This document shows, one piece after another, positions 44,907 to 53,906 of a stretch of DNA of 64,000 bases. Positions within the stretch are counted from its first letter, which is position 1, and each line of letters opens with the position of its first letter. The stretch lies in the NCBI RefSeq assembly GCF_001815905.1, contig NZ_KV823273.1:1-64000 (forward strand), given 5' to 3'. This stretch comes from Brevibacterium sp. HMSC07C04 (GTDB taxonomy: Bacteria > Actinomycetota > Actinomycetes > Actinomycetales > Brevibacteriaceae). Below the pieces are notes generated by a model. The model saw only the letters and a program-made list of their open reading frames with translations. It ran no database searches and was not told where the DNA came from. Made by a program: the position numbers and the translations under genes.

Positions 44907-45425
44907 ATGACTCTCACACCAGAGCTCGAAGCAAAGTTCAACGAACAGATCACCCTCGAATTCGAAGCCAACATGGTCTACCGCCAGCTGGCAATTGAAG
45001 CTGACAAGCAGGACCTTTCGGGTTTCGCCACCTGGCTGCGAGCGCAGGCTGACGAAGAAATCGAGCACGCCAATAAGTTCATCAACCACCTGCTGGCCCG
45101 CGGTGGTGCGCCTGTGATCGGCTCCCTGTCAGCACCGAACGTGGCTGCTGACCCGTCGGCGCTGACCATCTTCAAGGCTGCGCTCGACCACGAAAAGAAG
45201 GTTTCAGAAGCTATCCGTGAGCTCTACCGCGCGGCTGAAGCAGCAGGCGACATCGACGCTCGCCCGATTCTCAACTGGTTCGTCGACGAACAGCTGGAAG
45301 AAGAAGACACCGTCGGTGAAATCGTCGGCCAGCTCGAACTGATCGACGGCGACGGCTCCGGTCTGCTTCGCTTGGACGGCGAACTGGGCTCACGCACCAG
45401 CACGGGCACCGAAGACGACGACTGA
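44907..45425 (+). CDS. Ferritin
   Basis: Non-heme iron storage ferritin of 172 residues, the usual length of bacterial ferritins. Ferroxidase ligands are visible as E17-type (ITLEFEANMVYRQLA), EEIEHANKF (Glu-x-x-His) and FVDEQLEEED. A short acidic C-terminal tail (GTEDDD) extends past helix E. It has its own leader between two terminators, so it is monocistronic. Confidence 0.93.
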   Translation: MTLTPELEAKFNEQITLEFEANMVYRQLAIEADKQDLSGFATWLRAQADEEIEHANKFINHLLARGGAPVIGSLSAPNVAADPSALTIFKAALDHEKKVSEAIRELYRAAEAAGDIDARPILNWFVDEQLEEEDTVGEIVGQLELIDGDGSGLLRLDGELGSRTSTGTEDDD

Positions 45426-45464
45426 ACCGAGTCCCTCCTGAGGTTCGGCCCTCAAACCAGACTG

Positions 45465-45515
45465 AAATGTCACAGGCCGACCGCTGCACCGGCAGCCGGT
45501 CGGCCTGTGACATTT
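45465..45515 (+). terminator. Terminator after the ferritin gene
   Basis: Bases 45465-45483 pair perfectly with 45497-45515 (19 bp). The 13-nt loop can form a small inner hairpin. The stem ends in ATTTT. Confidence 0.9.
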
Positions 45516-45588
45516 TCACCCCCTGATGGACGCGCGGCGTGGTTGTGTTGGGTCAAGATACAGAACACACCGAACCAAAGGAGACCAT

Positions 45589-47265
45589 GTGCAACCCTGG
45601 ATCACTCAGCTGACCCCGCTGTCGTTCCTCGAACGCTCTGCCGAAGTGTTCCCGGACAGTCCGGCCATTGACTACAAGGACACAGTCTGGACTTTTGCCG
45701 AGCTCAAAGAAGCCGCGGAGGCGCGCGCACGCATGTTCCTTGACCTGGGAATCCAGCCGGGTGACCGCGTGGCCTACATGCTTCCGAACGTGCCGGAGAT
45801 GCTGGCCGCCCACTATGCCGTGCCGCTCATCGACGGTGTGCTCGTAGCCATCAACACCCGCCTGGCGCAGGAGGAAGTCCGCTACATCCTCGATCACTCC
45901 GGGGCAAAGGCACTCATCATCGACGCCGAGTTCCTGCCGACCATCGCAGACATCGCAGATGAACTGGCGAGTGTCACCACCATCGGCGTTGTGACAGACC
46001 CGCACGCTGACAGCCCGGGAAGCGGTCCGGCAGACAACCCGGCCGGCACCTCGGCCCCACAGGTCGGCACACCGTTCGAAGACCTGCTGGCTGCCAGCAG
46101 TTCCAACACAGCGACAGCCGACACCGCCTTGGACTGGAGTGTCGATGACGAGAACCGGCACATCTGCCTCAACTACACCTCCGGCACCACGGGCAAGCCC
46201 AAGGGTGTTCTCTACACGCACCGCGGCAGCTACCTCAACGCCGTCAACCAGGTGACCCACTTGGGACTGAATCACGACAGCCGCTACCTGTGGACGCTGC
46301 CGATGTTCCACTGCAACGGCTGGACGAACCCGTGGGCTCTTGTTGCCGCCGGCAGCCTCCAGGTGGGTCTGCGGGCTGTGCGCAGCGACGAGGTGTGGCG
46401 ACTGATCCAACACCACCGTCTCACCCACCTGTGCGCAGCACCCACTGTCATCCGCACCATCACCCACGCCCCTGAGGCGCATCAGCTGGCGCACCCGCTG
46501 ACGATCACCTCGGCGGCGGCACCGCTGAGCCCCACCACGCTGTCGGAAGTCGAGGAACTCGGATTCACCGTTCTGCACGTGTACGGACTGACTGAAACCT
46601 ACGGGCCGTACACGGTGTGCGAACCGCAGACCGAATGGGCGCAGCTGCCCACCCCGCACCGCGCCCGATTCCAGGCTCGGCAGGGTGTCGCCCAAGTGCT
46701 CTCCGACCCCATTCGCGTGGTCGAGGCCTCCCCTGACGCTGACGGTCACCTGATCGATGTTCCGCGCGACGGAGTGACGGTCGGTGAGATCGTCATGCGC
46801 GGCAACACCGTCATGGCCGGCTACTACCGCGACGAAGCAGCAACAGCGAAGGCCTTTGCCGGCGGGTGGTTCCACTCCGGTGACCTCGCTGTGTGGCACG
46901 AGGACGGCTATGTCGAAATCCGCGACCGCGCCAAGGGCGTCGTCATTTCCGGCGGGGAGAACATTTCGACCATCGAAGTTGAACACGCTGTGGGCTCTCA
47001 CCCTGCGGTGAGCGAGGTCGCAGTCATCGGCATTCCCGACAAGGACTGGGGTGAGCGCCCCGCCGCGTTCGTCGTTCTGCGCCCTGGGACTAAGGCGCAG
47101 CCGCAGGAGATCATCGAGCACGTGCGCACACACATTGCCCGATACAAAGTGCCGAAAGTCATCGAAATCGTCGACGAACTGCCCAAAACCTCCACCGGCA
47201 AAATCCAGAAGTTCCAGCTGCGCGACGCCGCCTGGCAGGGGCATACCAGCAGCGTCCAGGGCTGA
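45589..47265 (+). CDS. Long-chain fatty-acid--CoA ligase family protein
   Basis: ANL-superfamily acyl-CoA synthetase of 558 residues. The AMP-binding P-loop is YTSGTTGKPKGVLYTHRG. HVYGLTETYGPYTVCEPQ is the A5 motif. FHSGDLAVWHEDGYVEIRDR precedes the hinge, and PKTSTGKIQKFQLR holds the catalytic lysine of the C-terminal domain. It resembles the medium/long-chain AlkK-like group; the chain length is not readable. The start is GTG 45589 behind AAAGGAG. The overlapping ATG at 45587 is out of frame. Confidence 0.92.
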   Translation: MQPWITQLTPLSFLERSAEVFPDSPAIDYKDTVWTFAELKEAAEARARMFLDLGIQPGDRVAYMLPNVPEMLAAHYAVPLIDGVLVAINTRLAQEEVRYILDHSGAKALIIDAEFLPTIADIADELASVTTIGVVTDPHADSPGSGPADNPAGTSAPQVGTPFEDLLAASSSNTATADTALDWSVDDENRHICLNYTSGTTGKPKGVLYTHRGSYLNAVNQVTHLGLNHDSRYLWTLPMFHCNGWTNPWALVAAGSLQVGLRAVRSDEVWRLIQHHRLTHLCAAPTVIRTITHAPEAHQLAHPLTITSAAAPLSPTTLSEVEELGFTVLHVYGLTETYGPYTVCEPQTEWAQLPTPHRARFQARQGVAQVLSDPIRVVEASPDADGHLIDVPRDGVTVGEIVMRGNTVMAGYYRDEAATAKAFAGGWFHSGDLAVWHEDGYVEIRDRAKGVVISGGENISTIEVEHAVGSHPAVSEVAVIGIPDKDWGERPAAFVVLRPGTKAQPQEIIEHVRTHIARYKVPKVIEIVDELPKTSTGKIQKFQLRDAAWQGHTSSVQG

Positions 47266-47276
47266 ACAGCGGACAT

Positions 47277-47288
47277 CCCCCCCCCCCC
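47277..47288 (+). repeat. Poly-C tract of 12
   Basis: Twelve consecutive C residues lie 12 bp after the stop of the acyl-CoA ligase gene. They precede an 8-bp hairpin (47289-47296 with 47316-47323). Homopolymers of this length slip easily during replication and are also error-prone in sequencing. Confidence 0.95.
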
Positions 47289-47342
47289 GAGGTGCCTGTC
47301 CCCCGAAAAACCGGCGGCACCTCGGAAGGGGGTCATCTGAAC

Positions 47343-47385
47343 AGCTGTGCCCGGGTGGGGAGCCCTTTCCCACCCGGGCACAGCT
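47343..47385. terminator. Bidirectional terminator between convergent acyl-CoA synthetase genes
   Basis: Bases 47343-47359 pair perfectly with 47369-47385 (17 bp) with a 9-nt loop. It lies 15 bp from the end of the minus-strand gene and 78 bp from the plus-strand one. Confidence 0.88.
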
Positions 47386-47400
47386 AGCTATGCGGCTAGC

Positions 47401-48942
47401 TCAGCCTTCGTATTCTTTGAGTTTGTAGCGCTGTGTTTTGCCCGACGGGGTTTTCGGCAGTTCGTCCACAAAGTGGAAGCGGCGCGGATAGGCGTGGGCG
47501 GAGTAGCCTTCGCGGACTGCCTGCTGGAGTTCTTTTGCCAGTTCGTCGCTGCCGGTCCAGCCTGGGCGCAGAACGATGAACGCTTCGGCGATCTCGCCGC
47601 GCACGCCCTCGGGGTCGGGGCGGCCGACAACAGCGACATCCGCAACGGAGTCGTGTTCGACGAGCACTGATTCAACATCGAACGGGCTGATGCGGTAACC
47701 GGCCATGAGGATGAGGTCGTCATCGCGGCTGGCGAAGAACACATCGCCGTCTTCGTCAATGCGGCCGAGGTCGCCGGTCAGGTACCAGCGGCCGTCATCG
47801 GAGTAGCGCACCGCGGTGCGTTCGGGTTCGTTGTGGTAGCCCATGAACCAGAAGTTCGGGCTGTTGTGGGTGTCGATAGCGATGACGCCTTCGACAACAT
47901 CGGCTGAAATGCCGGGCATGGGTCGGCCCATGGAGCCCTTTTTGACCGGCTGGCGGTAGCCGTCGGCCCAGTGGCTGCAGATGACCATGCCCAGTTCGGT
48001 CTGGCCGTACTGGTCGCGGACTTCACAGCCCAGAGCGTCCGGCGACCACGCGAGGATGTCGGCCGTCAGCGGCTCACCGGCTGACGACGCCCTGCGGAGA
48101 TTGGCCTTCTGATCGGTATCTGCTTTGGCCAGGGTGCGGTAGAGCGTCGGAGCGCCGGCGAAGTTCGTCACGCCCAGTTCGGTGAGGACGCGCAGGGTGT
48201 CCTCGGGGCCTGCTTTGCCGGTGTAGAGGATGTTGGGCACCCCGATAGCGAGAGGCCCGACAACGCCGTAGTACAGGCCGTACGCCCAACCGGGGTCCGC
48301 GGCGTTCCAGAAGACGTCGTCATCGCGGACGTCGAGGCTGATCTTCATGTACGTCTTAAAGGCCGCGAGCGCTCGCACGGGGACCGGCACGCCCTTGGGG
48401 GCACCCGTAGTGCCCGAGGTGTACAGCTGCAGGAACGGGTGGTCCGGTGCGGCAAGGTAGTTTTCCGTGACAGGTTCAGCGGTTTCAAGCGCTCGCTGGT
48501 ATTCGTCGCCTGCCATGAACACCGGCAGGCCCAGCGGTTCGACTTTGAACAGCTGTGAGTCTTCCGTGACGACGAGCTTGGCATCGGATGCCTTCATCCG
48601 CATTTCCACCGCCGGGGTTGCAAAGGCGGTGAACAGCGGAATGTAGACCGCGCCCAGGCGGACGAGGGCCACGAGGGTCACCACGAGCTCTTCGCGCTTG
48701 GTCAGCAGAACACCCACGCGGTCGCCCTCACCGATGCCCATGGACTTGAAGTGGCCGGCGAGCTTACGGCTGCGCTCCCCCAGCTGCCCATACGTCAGCT
48801 TCTCAATGTTGAGGTCATGGTCAACGAAGGTGAAAGCGACGGCATCCTTCGGGTGGCTGTCGCACAGCTTCGCGGCGACATCGACTTCACCGGCCTGCAC
48901 TTCTGCCAACCACGCGTCGACCGTTTTCTGATCAATTGTCAC
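47401..48942 (-). CDS. AMP-dependent acyl-CoA synthetase (acetyl/medium-chain type)
   Basis: A 513-residue ANL enzyme, closer to acetyl-CoA synthetase and medium-chain (AcsM-like) enzymes than to its neighbour. The P-loop is LYTSGTTGAPKGVPVPV. WNAADPGWAYGLYYGV and RDQYGQTELGMVICSHW are typical of the AcsM group. PKTPSGKTQRYKL holds the catalytic lysine. It probably activates a short or medium carboxylic acid. ATG 48942 is on the minus strand; nested inverted repeats at 48969-49018 lie upstream. Confidence 0.9.
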   Translation of the reverse strand: MTIDQKTVDAWLAEVQAGEVDVAAKLCDSHPKDAVAFTFVDHDLNIEKLTYGQLGERSRKLAGHFKSMGIGEGDRVGVLLTKREELVVTLVALVRLGAVYIPLFTAFATPAVEMRMKASDAKLVVTEDSQLFKVEPLGLPVFMAGDEYQRALETAEPVTENYLAAPDHPFLQLYTSGTTGAPKGVPVPVRALAAFKTYMKISLDVRDDDVFWNAADPGWAYGLYYGVVGPLAIGVPNILYTGKAGPEDTLRVLTELGVTNFAGAPTLYRTLAKADTDQKANLRRASSAGEPLTADILAWSPDALGCEVRDQYGQTELGMVICSHWADGYRQPVKKGSMGRPMPGISADVVEGVIAIDTHNSPNFWFMGYHNEPERTAVRYSDDGRWYLTGDLGRIDEDGDVFFASRDDDLILMAGYRISPFDVESVLVEHDSVADVAVVGRPDPEGVRGEIAEAFIVLRPGWTGSDELAKELQQAVREGYSAHAYPRRFHFVDELPKTPSGKTQRYKLKEYEG

Positions 48943-48968
48943 GGTGACTCCAATCTCTGTGTGTGAGT

Positions 48969-49018
48969 CAGATCATCGTATCGAGCAGGAACGGCAGACC
49001 ATGCCGCGGTCTGATCTG
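48969..49018. promoter_or_regulatory. Nested inverted repeats upstream of the acyl-CoA synthetase gene
   Basis: CAGATCA (48969-48975) matches TGATCTG (49012-49018), and inside it CAGACC (48995-49000) matches GGTCTG (49008-49013). They could be operators for the minus-strand synthetase or part of a terminator for the VOC gene. No regulator is known. Confidence 0.35.
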
Positions 49019-49075
49019 TAAGACGCCGCCGCAGCAGGATACGTTCATGCTGGCAGCAGGAAGGCTCAGTGGAAA

Positions 49076-49441
49076 TCAATCAACCGGGGATACCCGGATA
49101 AGAGTGCCATCGGGATCGGCGACGACAAATGTTCGGCCAAATACGTCGTCATATGGTTCCTCCACAACCTGGGCTCCTTTTGCGACCCAGTTCATAAACA
49201 TTTCGTCTATTGCGGCAGGCGTTCCCGGCACCATAAGTCCGACCTCAGACGTTCGAGGTGTGCTCGGATTCGCCAGCTCGCTTCGCCCAGACCACAGCGC
49301 AAACAAGACCCCGGGAGCAACTTCAAAAGCAACATAACGGGGACTGGTGAATGTCGGTTCTATCTCAAACAGTCTGCTGTAGAAGGCCGTGGCATCTACA
49401 GTGTCGCGAACGTAGATCAGGAACAGGTTGGGTGCGGGCAT
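49076..49441 (-). CDS. VOC family protein (glyoxalase/bleomycin-resistance fold)
   Basis: A 121-residue protein with two beta-alpha-beta-beta-beta units. It starts with FLIYVRDTVDATAFYSRLFEI and ends with GRTFVVADPDGTLIRVSPVD. A conserved metal ligand pattern is incomplete, so the enzymatic activity is unclear. It is divergent from a WYL regulator (97 bp between starts), a common gene pair in actinomycetes, and is likely its target. Confidence 0.87.
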   Translation of the reverse strand: MPAPNLFLIYVRDTVDATAFYSRLFEIEPTFTSPRYVAFEVAPGVLFALWSGRSELANPSTPRTSEVGLMVPGTPAAIDEMFMNWVAKGAQVVEEPYDDVFGRTFVVADPDGTLIRVSPVD

Positions 49442-49538
49442 AGAACACAGTCCTCACATTGTCGGTTTTTGCCTACTGCTTCATTTGACCAACTAATCAC
49501 GACACAACCTGTCATCTATTCTGCGAAAATCGGTCGGT

Positions 49539-50504
49539 ATGAAAGCTTCCAGGTTGTTGCACCTTCTCCTGCTGCTGCAGACACGTCACCGCGTCACCAC
49601 TGCCGAACTCGCGGATCGTTTGGAGGTATCAAGGCGGACCGTACTGCGAGACGTCGAAGCGCTGTCGGCAGCAGGCGTACCTGTGTACGCTGAGCGCGGG
49701 AGGAACGGCGGGATCGTATTGCTTTCCAATGCACGACTCAACGCATCTCATCTTGAGCCCCGTGAACTGGAGGCCCTCTCGGTCGCAGGTTTGGACAACG
49801 AACATCTAGAGAGTCTGAGGTTGTCGGCAGTGCATGCTTCAGCCGCACTCAAGATTGCTGCCCGTCAAAGCGCAGCACCCGGGCTTTCGAGCCATCCCCT
49901 CCTGTCGGAACTGGTCCTCGTGGACAGCAGCGCTTGGCTTGCTGATTCGAATATGAAGTTGAACGTGGCTGATCTGATATCAGCGCTGCGACTCAAGCAC
50001 CGAATGCGCATCGAATACCGTCGCAGCTCCGAAGAACAGGCGTCGTCGCTGGTGGTCGACCCGTACGGGATCGTTGCCAAGTCGGGCCGCTGGTACCTCA
50101 TCGCCGATGAGCAGGGAACCGCTCGACTATTTTCTCTGGAACGGCTCTCGGCATTCGAGGCTCTTGATACGCCGGTGGTTCTCCGCCCAGATGAAACCCT
50201 CCGCAGCGTGTGGGCAACACTGAAAGAACGCACTGAGTCGCCAGGTCGGCTAAGCGTAATCGCCAATCTCAGAAAAAGCCGACTGGACCTGGCGCGACGC
50301 GTCCTCGGCTCCCGAATCCGGGAAGTCTCATGCGCAGAAAGCGAATGGTGCACAGTTGTCATCCGCTACCCCGACATCGAGTCTGTGCGTCAGCTCCTGC
50401 AGTTCGGCAATCACATCGAAGTACTCGCTCCTGCGGCAGCCCGGGAACGCATCTGTCAGCTCGCCCACGATTTGGTCGAACGGCACTCAACTCCCACCCG
50501 GTGA
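49539..50504 (+). CDS. HTH/WYL-domain transcriptional regulator
   Basis: A 321-residue YafY-type regulator. The N-terminal HTH_11 domain is SRLLHLLLLLQTRHRVTTAE with SRRTVLRDVEALSAAGVPV. The WYL domain contains GRWYLIADEQGTARLFSLERLS and the C-terminal WCX extension is present, making it longer than the 232-residue regulator at 8952-9650. It probably senses a small molecule or nucleic acid ligand and controls the divergent VOC gene. Confidence 0.9.
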   Translation: MKASRLLHLLLLLQTRHRVTTAELADRLEVSRRTVLRDVEALSAAGVPVYAERGRNGGIVLLSNARLNASHLEPRELEALSVAGLDNEHLESLRLSAVHASAALKIAARQSAAPGLSSHPLLSELVLVDSSAWLADSNMKLNVADLISALRLKHRMRIEYRRSSEEQASSLVVDPYGIVAKSGRWYLIADEQGTARLFSLERLSAFEALDTPVVLRPDETLRSVWATLKERTESPGRLSVIANLRKSRLDLARRVLGSRIREVSCAESEWCTVVIRYPDIESVRQLLQFGNHIEVLAPAAARERICQLAHDLVERHSTPTR

Positions 50505-50627
50505 CTGGCACGCACCCGCCCCCCACCGTTTACCGTCCCCGCACGTCGACGCGGCGACCAGCCCTCGCCTGGATGGCCCCAGAACCTCCCTCATCCGGTG
50601 TTCATGTTCCGGTGTTTGAATGAACTC

Positions 50628-50855
50628 ATGAGCAAACTCTTTGAACACGAAACCGAAGAAACCATGACACGTGAGCAAGTCGCGGAGCGCCTGCGTGAAC
50701 TTGCCGACGCGCTCGCCCGCCAGAACAAAGTCCGCGTCACCGACGGCGAACACGATGTCACCGTAGACGTGCCCGACACCGTCACCTACGAATACGAAAT
50801 CGAAGTCAAAGAGGGAGGCAAATCAGAAATCGAAATCTCCATCACCTGGAAGTGA
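50628..50855 (+). CDS. Amphi-Trp domain-containing protein
   Basis: A 75-residue protein. LFEHETEETMTREQVAERLR, then ELADALARQNKVRV and EIEISITWK at the C-terminus, match the amphi-Trp family (named for the C-terminal amphipathic strand ending in Trp). The function of the family is unknown. ATG 50628 is preferred over upstream in-frame ATG 50598 because the family starts at this MSKLFE sequence. The ribosome site is weak. Confidence 0.82.
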   Translation: MSKLFEHETEETMTREQVAERLRELADALARQNKVRVTDGEHDVTVDVPDTVTYEYEIEVKEGGKSEIEISITWK

Positions 50856-50906
50856 GAACCTTTCAGGAGCCCCACCTCGTCAGTCCCGCTTCGCCAGGTT
50901 CACCCT

Positions 50907-52214
50907 CTATTTGACTGAGATGATCCCGGGGAACCACGTGGCGATCTCCGGTATGAAGATCATGATGACCATGAGCGCCACTTCGATGATGAGGTACGGC
51001 ACCGCGCCTCGGATGATGTCCCGAATGTCCAGCTGCGGCATGACGGACTTCATGGCGTAGAGGTTCAGCCCCACCGGCGGGGTGATGACCGCGGTTTCCA
51101 GCACCACCACCAGGATGATGCCCAGCCACAGCGGATCGTAGCCCAGAGCTGTGAAGATCGGCAGCAGAATCGGCGTGGTCACCAGCAGAAGCGAAGCCGC
51201 ATCGATCAGGCATCCAAGCGCCATGACAACCAGCAGCAGAAGCACCGCAACAACCCATGACGGGATAGTGAGCGCGCCCGCCCACGCCGTGACGTGTTCG
51301 GCAAAGCGGACCAGCACGAGCATCTGTGAGAACACAAAAGCCGCGCCTACGATGATGAGCAGGCCAGCAGAGATCTGCGTGGTCTCACCAAGGATTTTCT
51401 TGATGTTCGCCCACGACAGCTGGCGTTCGAAAACGCCCACAACCACAATCGCGCCGATGACACCGACCGCAGCAGCTTCCGTAGCCGTGGCAATGCCGGT
51501 GTAGATAGAGCCCAACACCAGCACAATCAGCACAAGCGAGGGCAGAACTTTCTTCGTTGCCTCAAGCTTCTCCCCCAGCTGAACCTTGGCTTCTGTGCGC
51601 GGGGCGATGTCCGGGCGGATCAGGGCTGTGATCATGACGTACAGCGCCATGAGGGCAGCCAGGAGAATACCGGGCACAAGACCGCCGGCAAACAGTTCGC
51701 CGATGCTCACACCGGAAATCGACGAATAGAGGATGAACATGAGGCTGGGCGGAATGAGCATCGCCAGCGCACCGGAGGCAACAACCGAACCCGTCGCAAA
51801 AGACGGCCGGTAGCCGCGATCAAGCATCTCCGGCACCGCCATGCGGCCGACAACGGCAACTGATGACAGGGACACCCCCGACATCGCGCCGAAAACCGTC
51901 GACGAACCCACCGAAGCCACACCCAGACCACCCGGCAGTCTGCCCAGCCACGCATTGGCAAAGCGGAAGAACGCCCGACCCAAACCGCCGACAGCCAGAA
52001 TCTCGCCCATGAGGATGTACATGGGAGCCGCAACCAGCGAATAGCTTTCCAGCTGGGACACAAAGGCGATCGGCACCTGCTCCAGACCGCGCGGGCCCTC
52101 CAGCAAAACCAGGCCGATGATTCCCGAGGCTGCCAGGGCAACGAAGATCGGGGCGCGCAGTGCAATGAGCACTGCCAAGACCAGCAGCGCAAAGCCGACG
52201 ATGACAGCGTTCAC
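50907..52214 (-). CDS. dctM: TRAP transporter large permease DctM
   Basis: The transport subunit of a tripartite ATP-independent (Na+-driven) carboxylate importer. The 435 residues have about 11-12 helices. GAMSGVSLSSVAVVGRMAVP and SGALAMLIPPSLMFILYSS are the N-terminal ion/substrate loop motifs, and LETAVITPPVGLNLYAMKSV is the C-terminal equivalent. The frame is open 62 codons upstream, but GTG 52214 has GGAGG directly before it and overlaps the dctQ stop (GTGA). Confidence 0.92.
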   Translation of the reverse strand: MNAVIVGFALLVLAVLIALRAPIFVALAASGIIGLVLLEGPRGLEQVPIAFVSQLESYSLVAAPMYILMGEILAVGGLGRAFFRFANAWLGRLPGGLGVASVGSSTVFGAMSGVSLSSVAVVGRMAVPEMLDRGYRPSFATGSVVASGALAMLIPPSLMFILYSSISGVSIGELFAGGLVPGILLAALMALYVMITALIRPDIAPRTEAKVQLGEKLEATKKVLPSLVLIVLVLGSIYTGIATATEAAAVGVIGAIVVVGVFERQLSWANIKKILGETTQISAGLLIIVGAAFVFSQMLVLVRFAEHVTAWAGALTIPSWVVAVLLLLVVMALGCLIDAASLLLVTTPILLPIFTALGYDPLWLGIILVVVLETAVITPPVGLNLYAMKSVMPQLDIRDIIRGAVPYLIIEVALMVIMIFIPEIATWFPGIISVK

Positions 52215-52690
52215 CGGTCCTCCACCTCGCGCATCTGCAGGACGTACTGGAGAGGAATCGTGACGGCCGACGTGAGGAAGCCGAACGCCACGAGGAAATA
52301 GTGGATCCACACCGGGATGTTGAAATTCCCGGCGGTGTGAATCTGCGCGCCGAAGAACGCAGCGAACGTGTTCAGCGACACCAGGCCCGCGGTCAGGCAC
52401 ACGGCGAAAACGGCAGCGGCGACGATCCCGTCGGCTATCCGCTGCAGGCGCGGACTGAACTGCCGGTAGAAAAGATCCATTGCAATGTGCTCACCGCGCA
52501 GCGAAACATCCGGAATCGCCAACATGATGATCGCAATGAGCCCCACGGAGCTGATGGTGATCGACCAGTCCAAAGGCAGAGCGAAAACATAGCGCATGAC
52601 GACGTCGTAGCCGGTGATGAGCACCAGCACCACGACGATGACACCGGACAGCATGCGCAGCGCGTGGGCGATCTGCGACAGTGCTTTCAC
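52211..52690 (-). CDS. dctQ: TRAP transporter small permease DctQ
   Basis: A 159-residue protein with four helices. The middle motif DVSLRGEHIAMDLFYRQFSPR is characteristic of DctQ. It stabilises DctM and docks the binding protein. It overlaps dctP by ATGA (52687-52690) and dctM by GTGA, so the three subunits are made from one coupled transcript. Confidence 0.9.
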   Translation of the reverse strand: MKALSQIAHALRMLSGVIVVVLVLITGYDVVMRYVFALPLDWSITISSVGLIAIIMLAIPDVSLRGEHIAMDLFYRQFSPRLQRIADGIVAAAVFAVCLTAGLVSLNTFAAFFGAQIHTAGNFNIPVWIHYFLVAFGFLTSAVTIPLQYVLQMREVEDR

Positions 52691-53739
52691 GGGTTCCTCG
52701 CCTGCTTCAGCGCTCGCGTGGCGAGTTCGTCATCGCCGACCTTGTTCTCCCACCATTCCTCAACCCATTTGGTCGCGTTGCGGAACTGGCGGGTCTGGCT
52801 CTTATCAAGCTCGATCAGCTCAATGCCGGAGTTCTCAAACACAGGCATGTATTCGTCATCCTGAACGTCCTTGGCAAGCTTCGTGCCGTCGACTGAGAAC
52901 ACCCGGCCGGAATCGTGCACCGCCTCGCGCACCTCCCGCGGTATGCGGTTGAACCAGTCGAGGTTGACGTAGGTGTCATAGGTGTAGGCACCGAAATGGC
53001 CGATCGTGGCATAGCGCAGAACTTCCTGCAGCGAGCGCGACACCACAGTGCCGGGATAGGACACCATCCCGTCCACTGTGCCGCGCTCCAGCGCCTCGTA
53101 GACTTCGGCTGACGACAGCGCAACCGGTGCTGCGCCGAGAGCTTTGAGCATTGCGCCCTCAACGTGACCGGATACCCGGATGCGCAGACCCCGCACATCT
53201 TCCGGCCTCGTCACCGGACGGTTGACGGTGTAGATCCACTCGGTGGGACACATGATGGTGCCCACGCTCATGATGCCCTTCTTCGCAAACTCCACGTTGA
53301 ACGTCTTGCGCAGATCCGAACCTGGGCTCATGGCCTCGCGCAGGGTGGGATAGTCCGCACCGCTGAAAGGCAGCTCAATCGCCCCGAGAATGGGGAAGCT
53401 CGTCGATACGTAGCTTGATGTCTGCATGGCAACATCCGCCACGGCACGCAGCAGACCCGTGACCGTCTGCTCGGAGTTCAGCAGCGTGCCGGCACCGTAC
53501 ACATCGACGGTTCCTTCGCCTAAGCGCGCGTCGACGTTCTTCGCGAACTGCGCAATGGAGGGCTCCAGGTCCGTGTAGCTGGGTGTGAGGTAGTGCGACA
53601 CTCGCACGGTGCCGTCGGCCCGCAGACCACCGGTGTTCATCATCGGGCCACAGCCGCTGAGGCCGCTCATGCCCAAAGCCGCGAGCGCACCGGCGCCGAG
53701 GACAGCCCTTCGGCTGACAGCTGGTCTTTCCACCGGCAC
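52687..53739 (-). CDS. dctP: TRAP transporter substrate-binding protein DctP
   Basis: A 350-residue precursor. SRRAVLGAGALAALGMSGLSGC is summarised here by its twin-arginine-like start SRRAVLGA and its lipobox LSGC, suggesting a Tat-exported lipoprotein. The mature domain contains RPEDVRGLRIRVSG, whose arginine binds the ligand carboxylate in family members, and YEALERGTVDGMVSY. The ligand is probably a carboxylate. The start is GTG 53739. It is divergent from the enoyl-CoA hydratase gene. Confidence 0.9.
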   Translation of the reverse strand: MPVERPAVSRRAVLGAGALAALGMSGLSGCGPMMNTGGLRADGTVRVSHYLTPSYTDLEPSIAQFAKNVDARLGEGTVDVYGAGTLLNSEQTVTGLLRAVADVAMQTSSYVSTSFPILGAIELPFSGADYPTLREAMSPGSDLRKTFNVEFAKKGIMSVGTIMCPTEWIYTVNRPVTRPEDVRGLRIRVSGHVEGAMLKALGAAPVALSSAEVYEALERGTVDGMVSYPGTVVSRSLQEVLRYATIGHFGAYTYDTYVNLDWFNRIPREVREAVHDSGRVFSVDGTKLAKDVQDDEYMPVFENSGIELIELDKSQTRQFRNATKWVEEWWENKVGDDELATRALKQARNP

Positions 53740-53803
53740 CTTCCATTCACTTCGCGCCTGGCTGTGCCCAATTGCAGGCGCACAGTCAGCAGACCCGATA
53801 TTC

Positions 53804-53840
53804 GCGCATTAACTATACGGTTCCCGTCCTGTGAATGCGC
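53804..53840. promoter_or_regulatory. Inverted repeat in the dctP / enoyl-CoA hydratase control region
   Basis: GCGCATT (53804-53810) and AATGCGC (53834-53840) are perfect inverted copies 23 bp apart, 65 bp from both start codons. GCGCATTAAC here is identical to bases 56332-56341 in the element upstream of the MFS gene. A shared regulator is possible. Confidence 0.5.
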
Positions 53841-53906
53841 CTGCGCCTGCAATCGAGCGCAACAATTCGCTACAGTGACACCACCCACAGACTTTCAGGA
53901 GTGACT

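Noticed and set aside
45553-47373. 606-codon minus-strand frame
   Set aside because: Antisense to an intact acyl-CoA ligase with all ANL motifs; no domain of its own.
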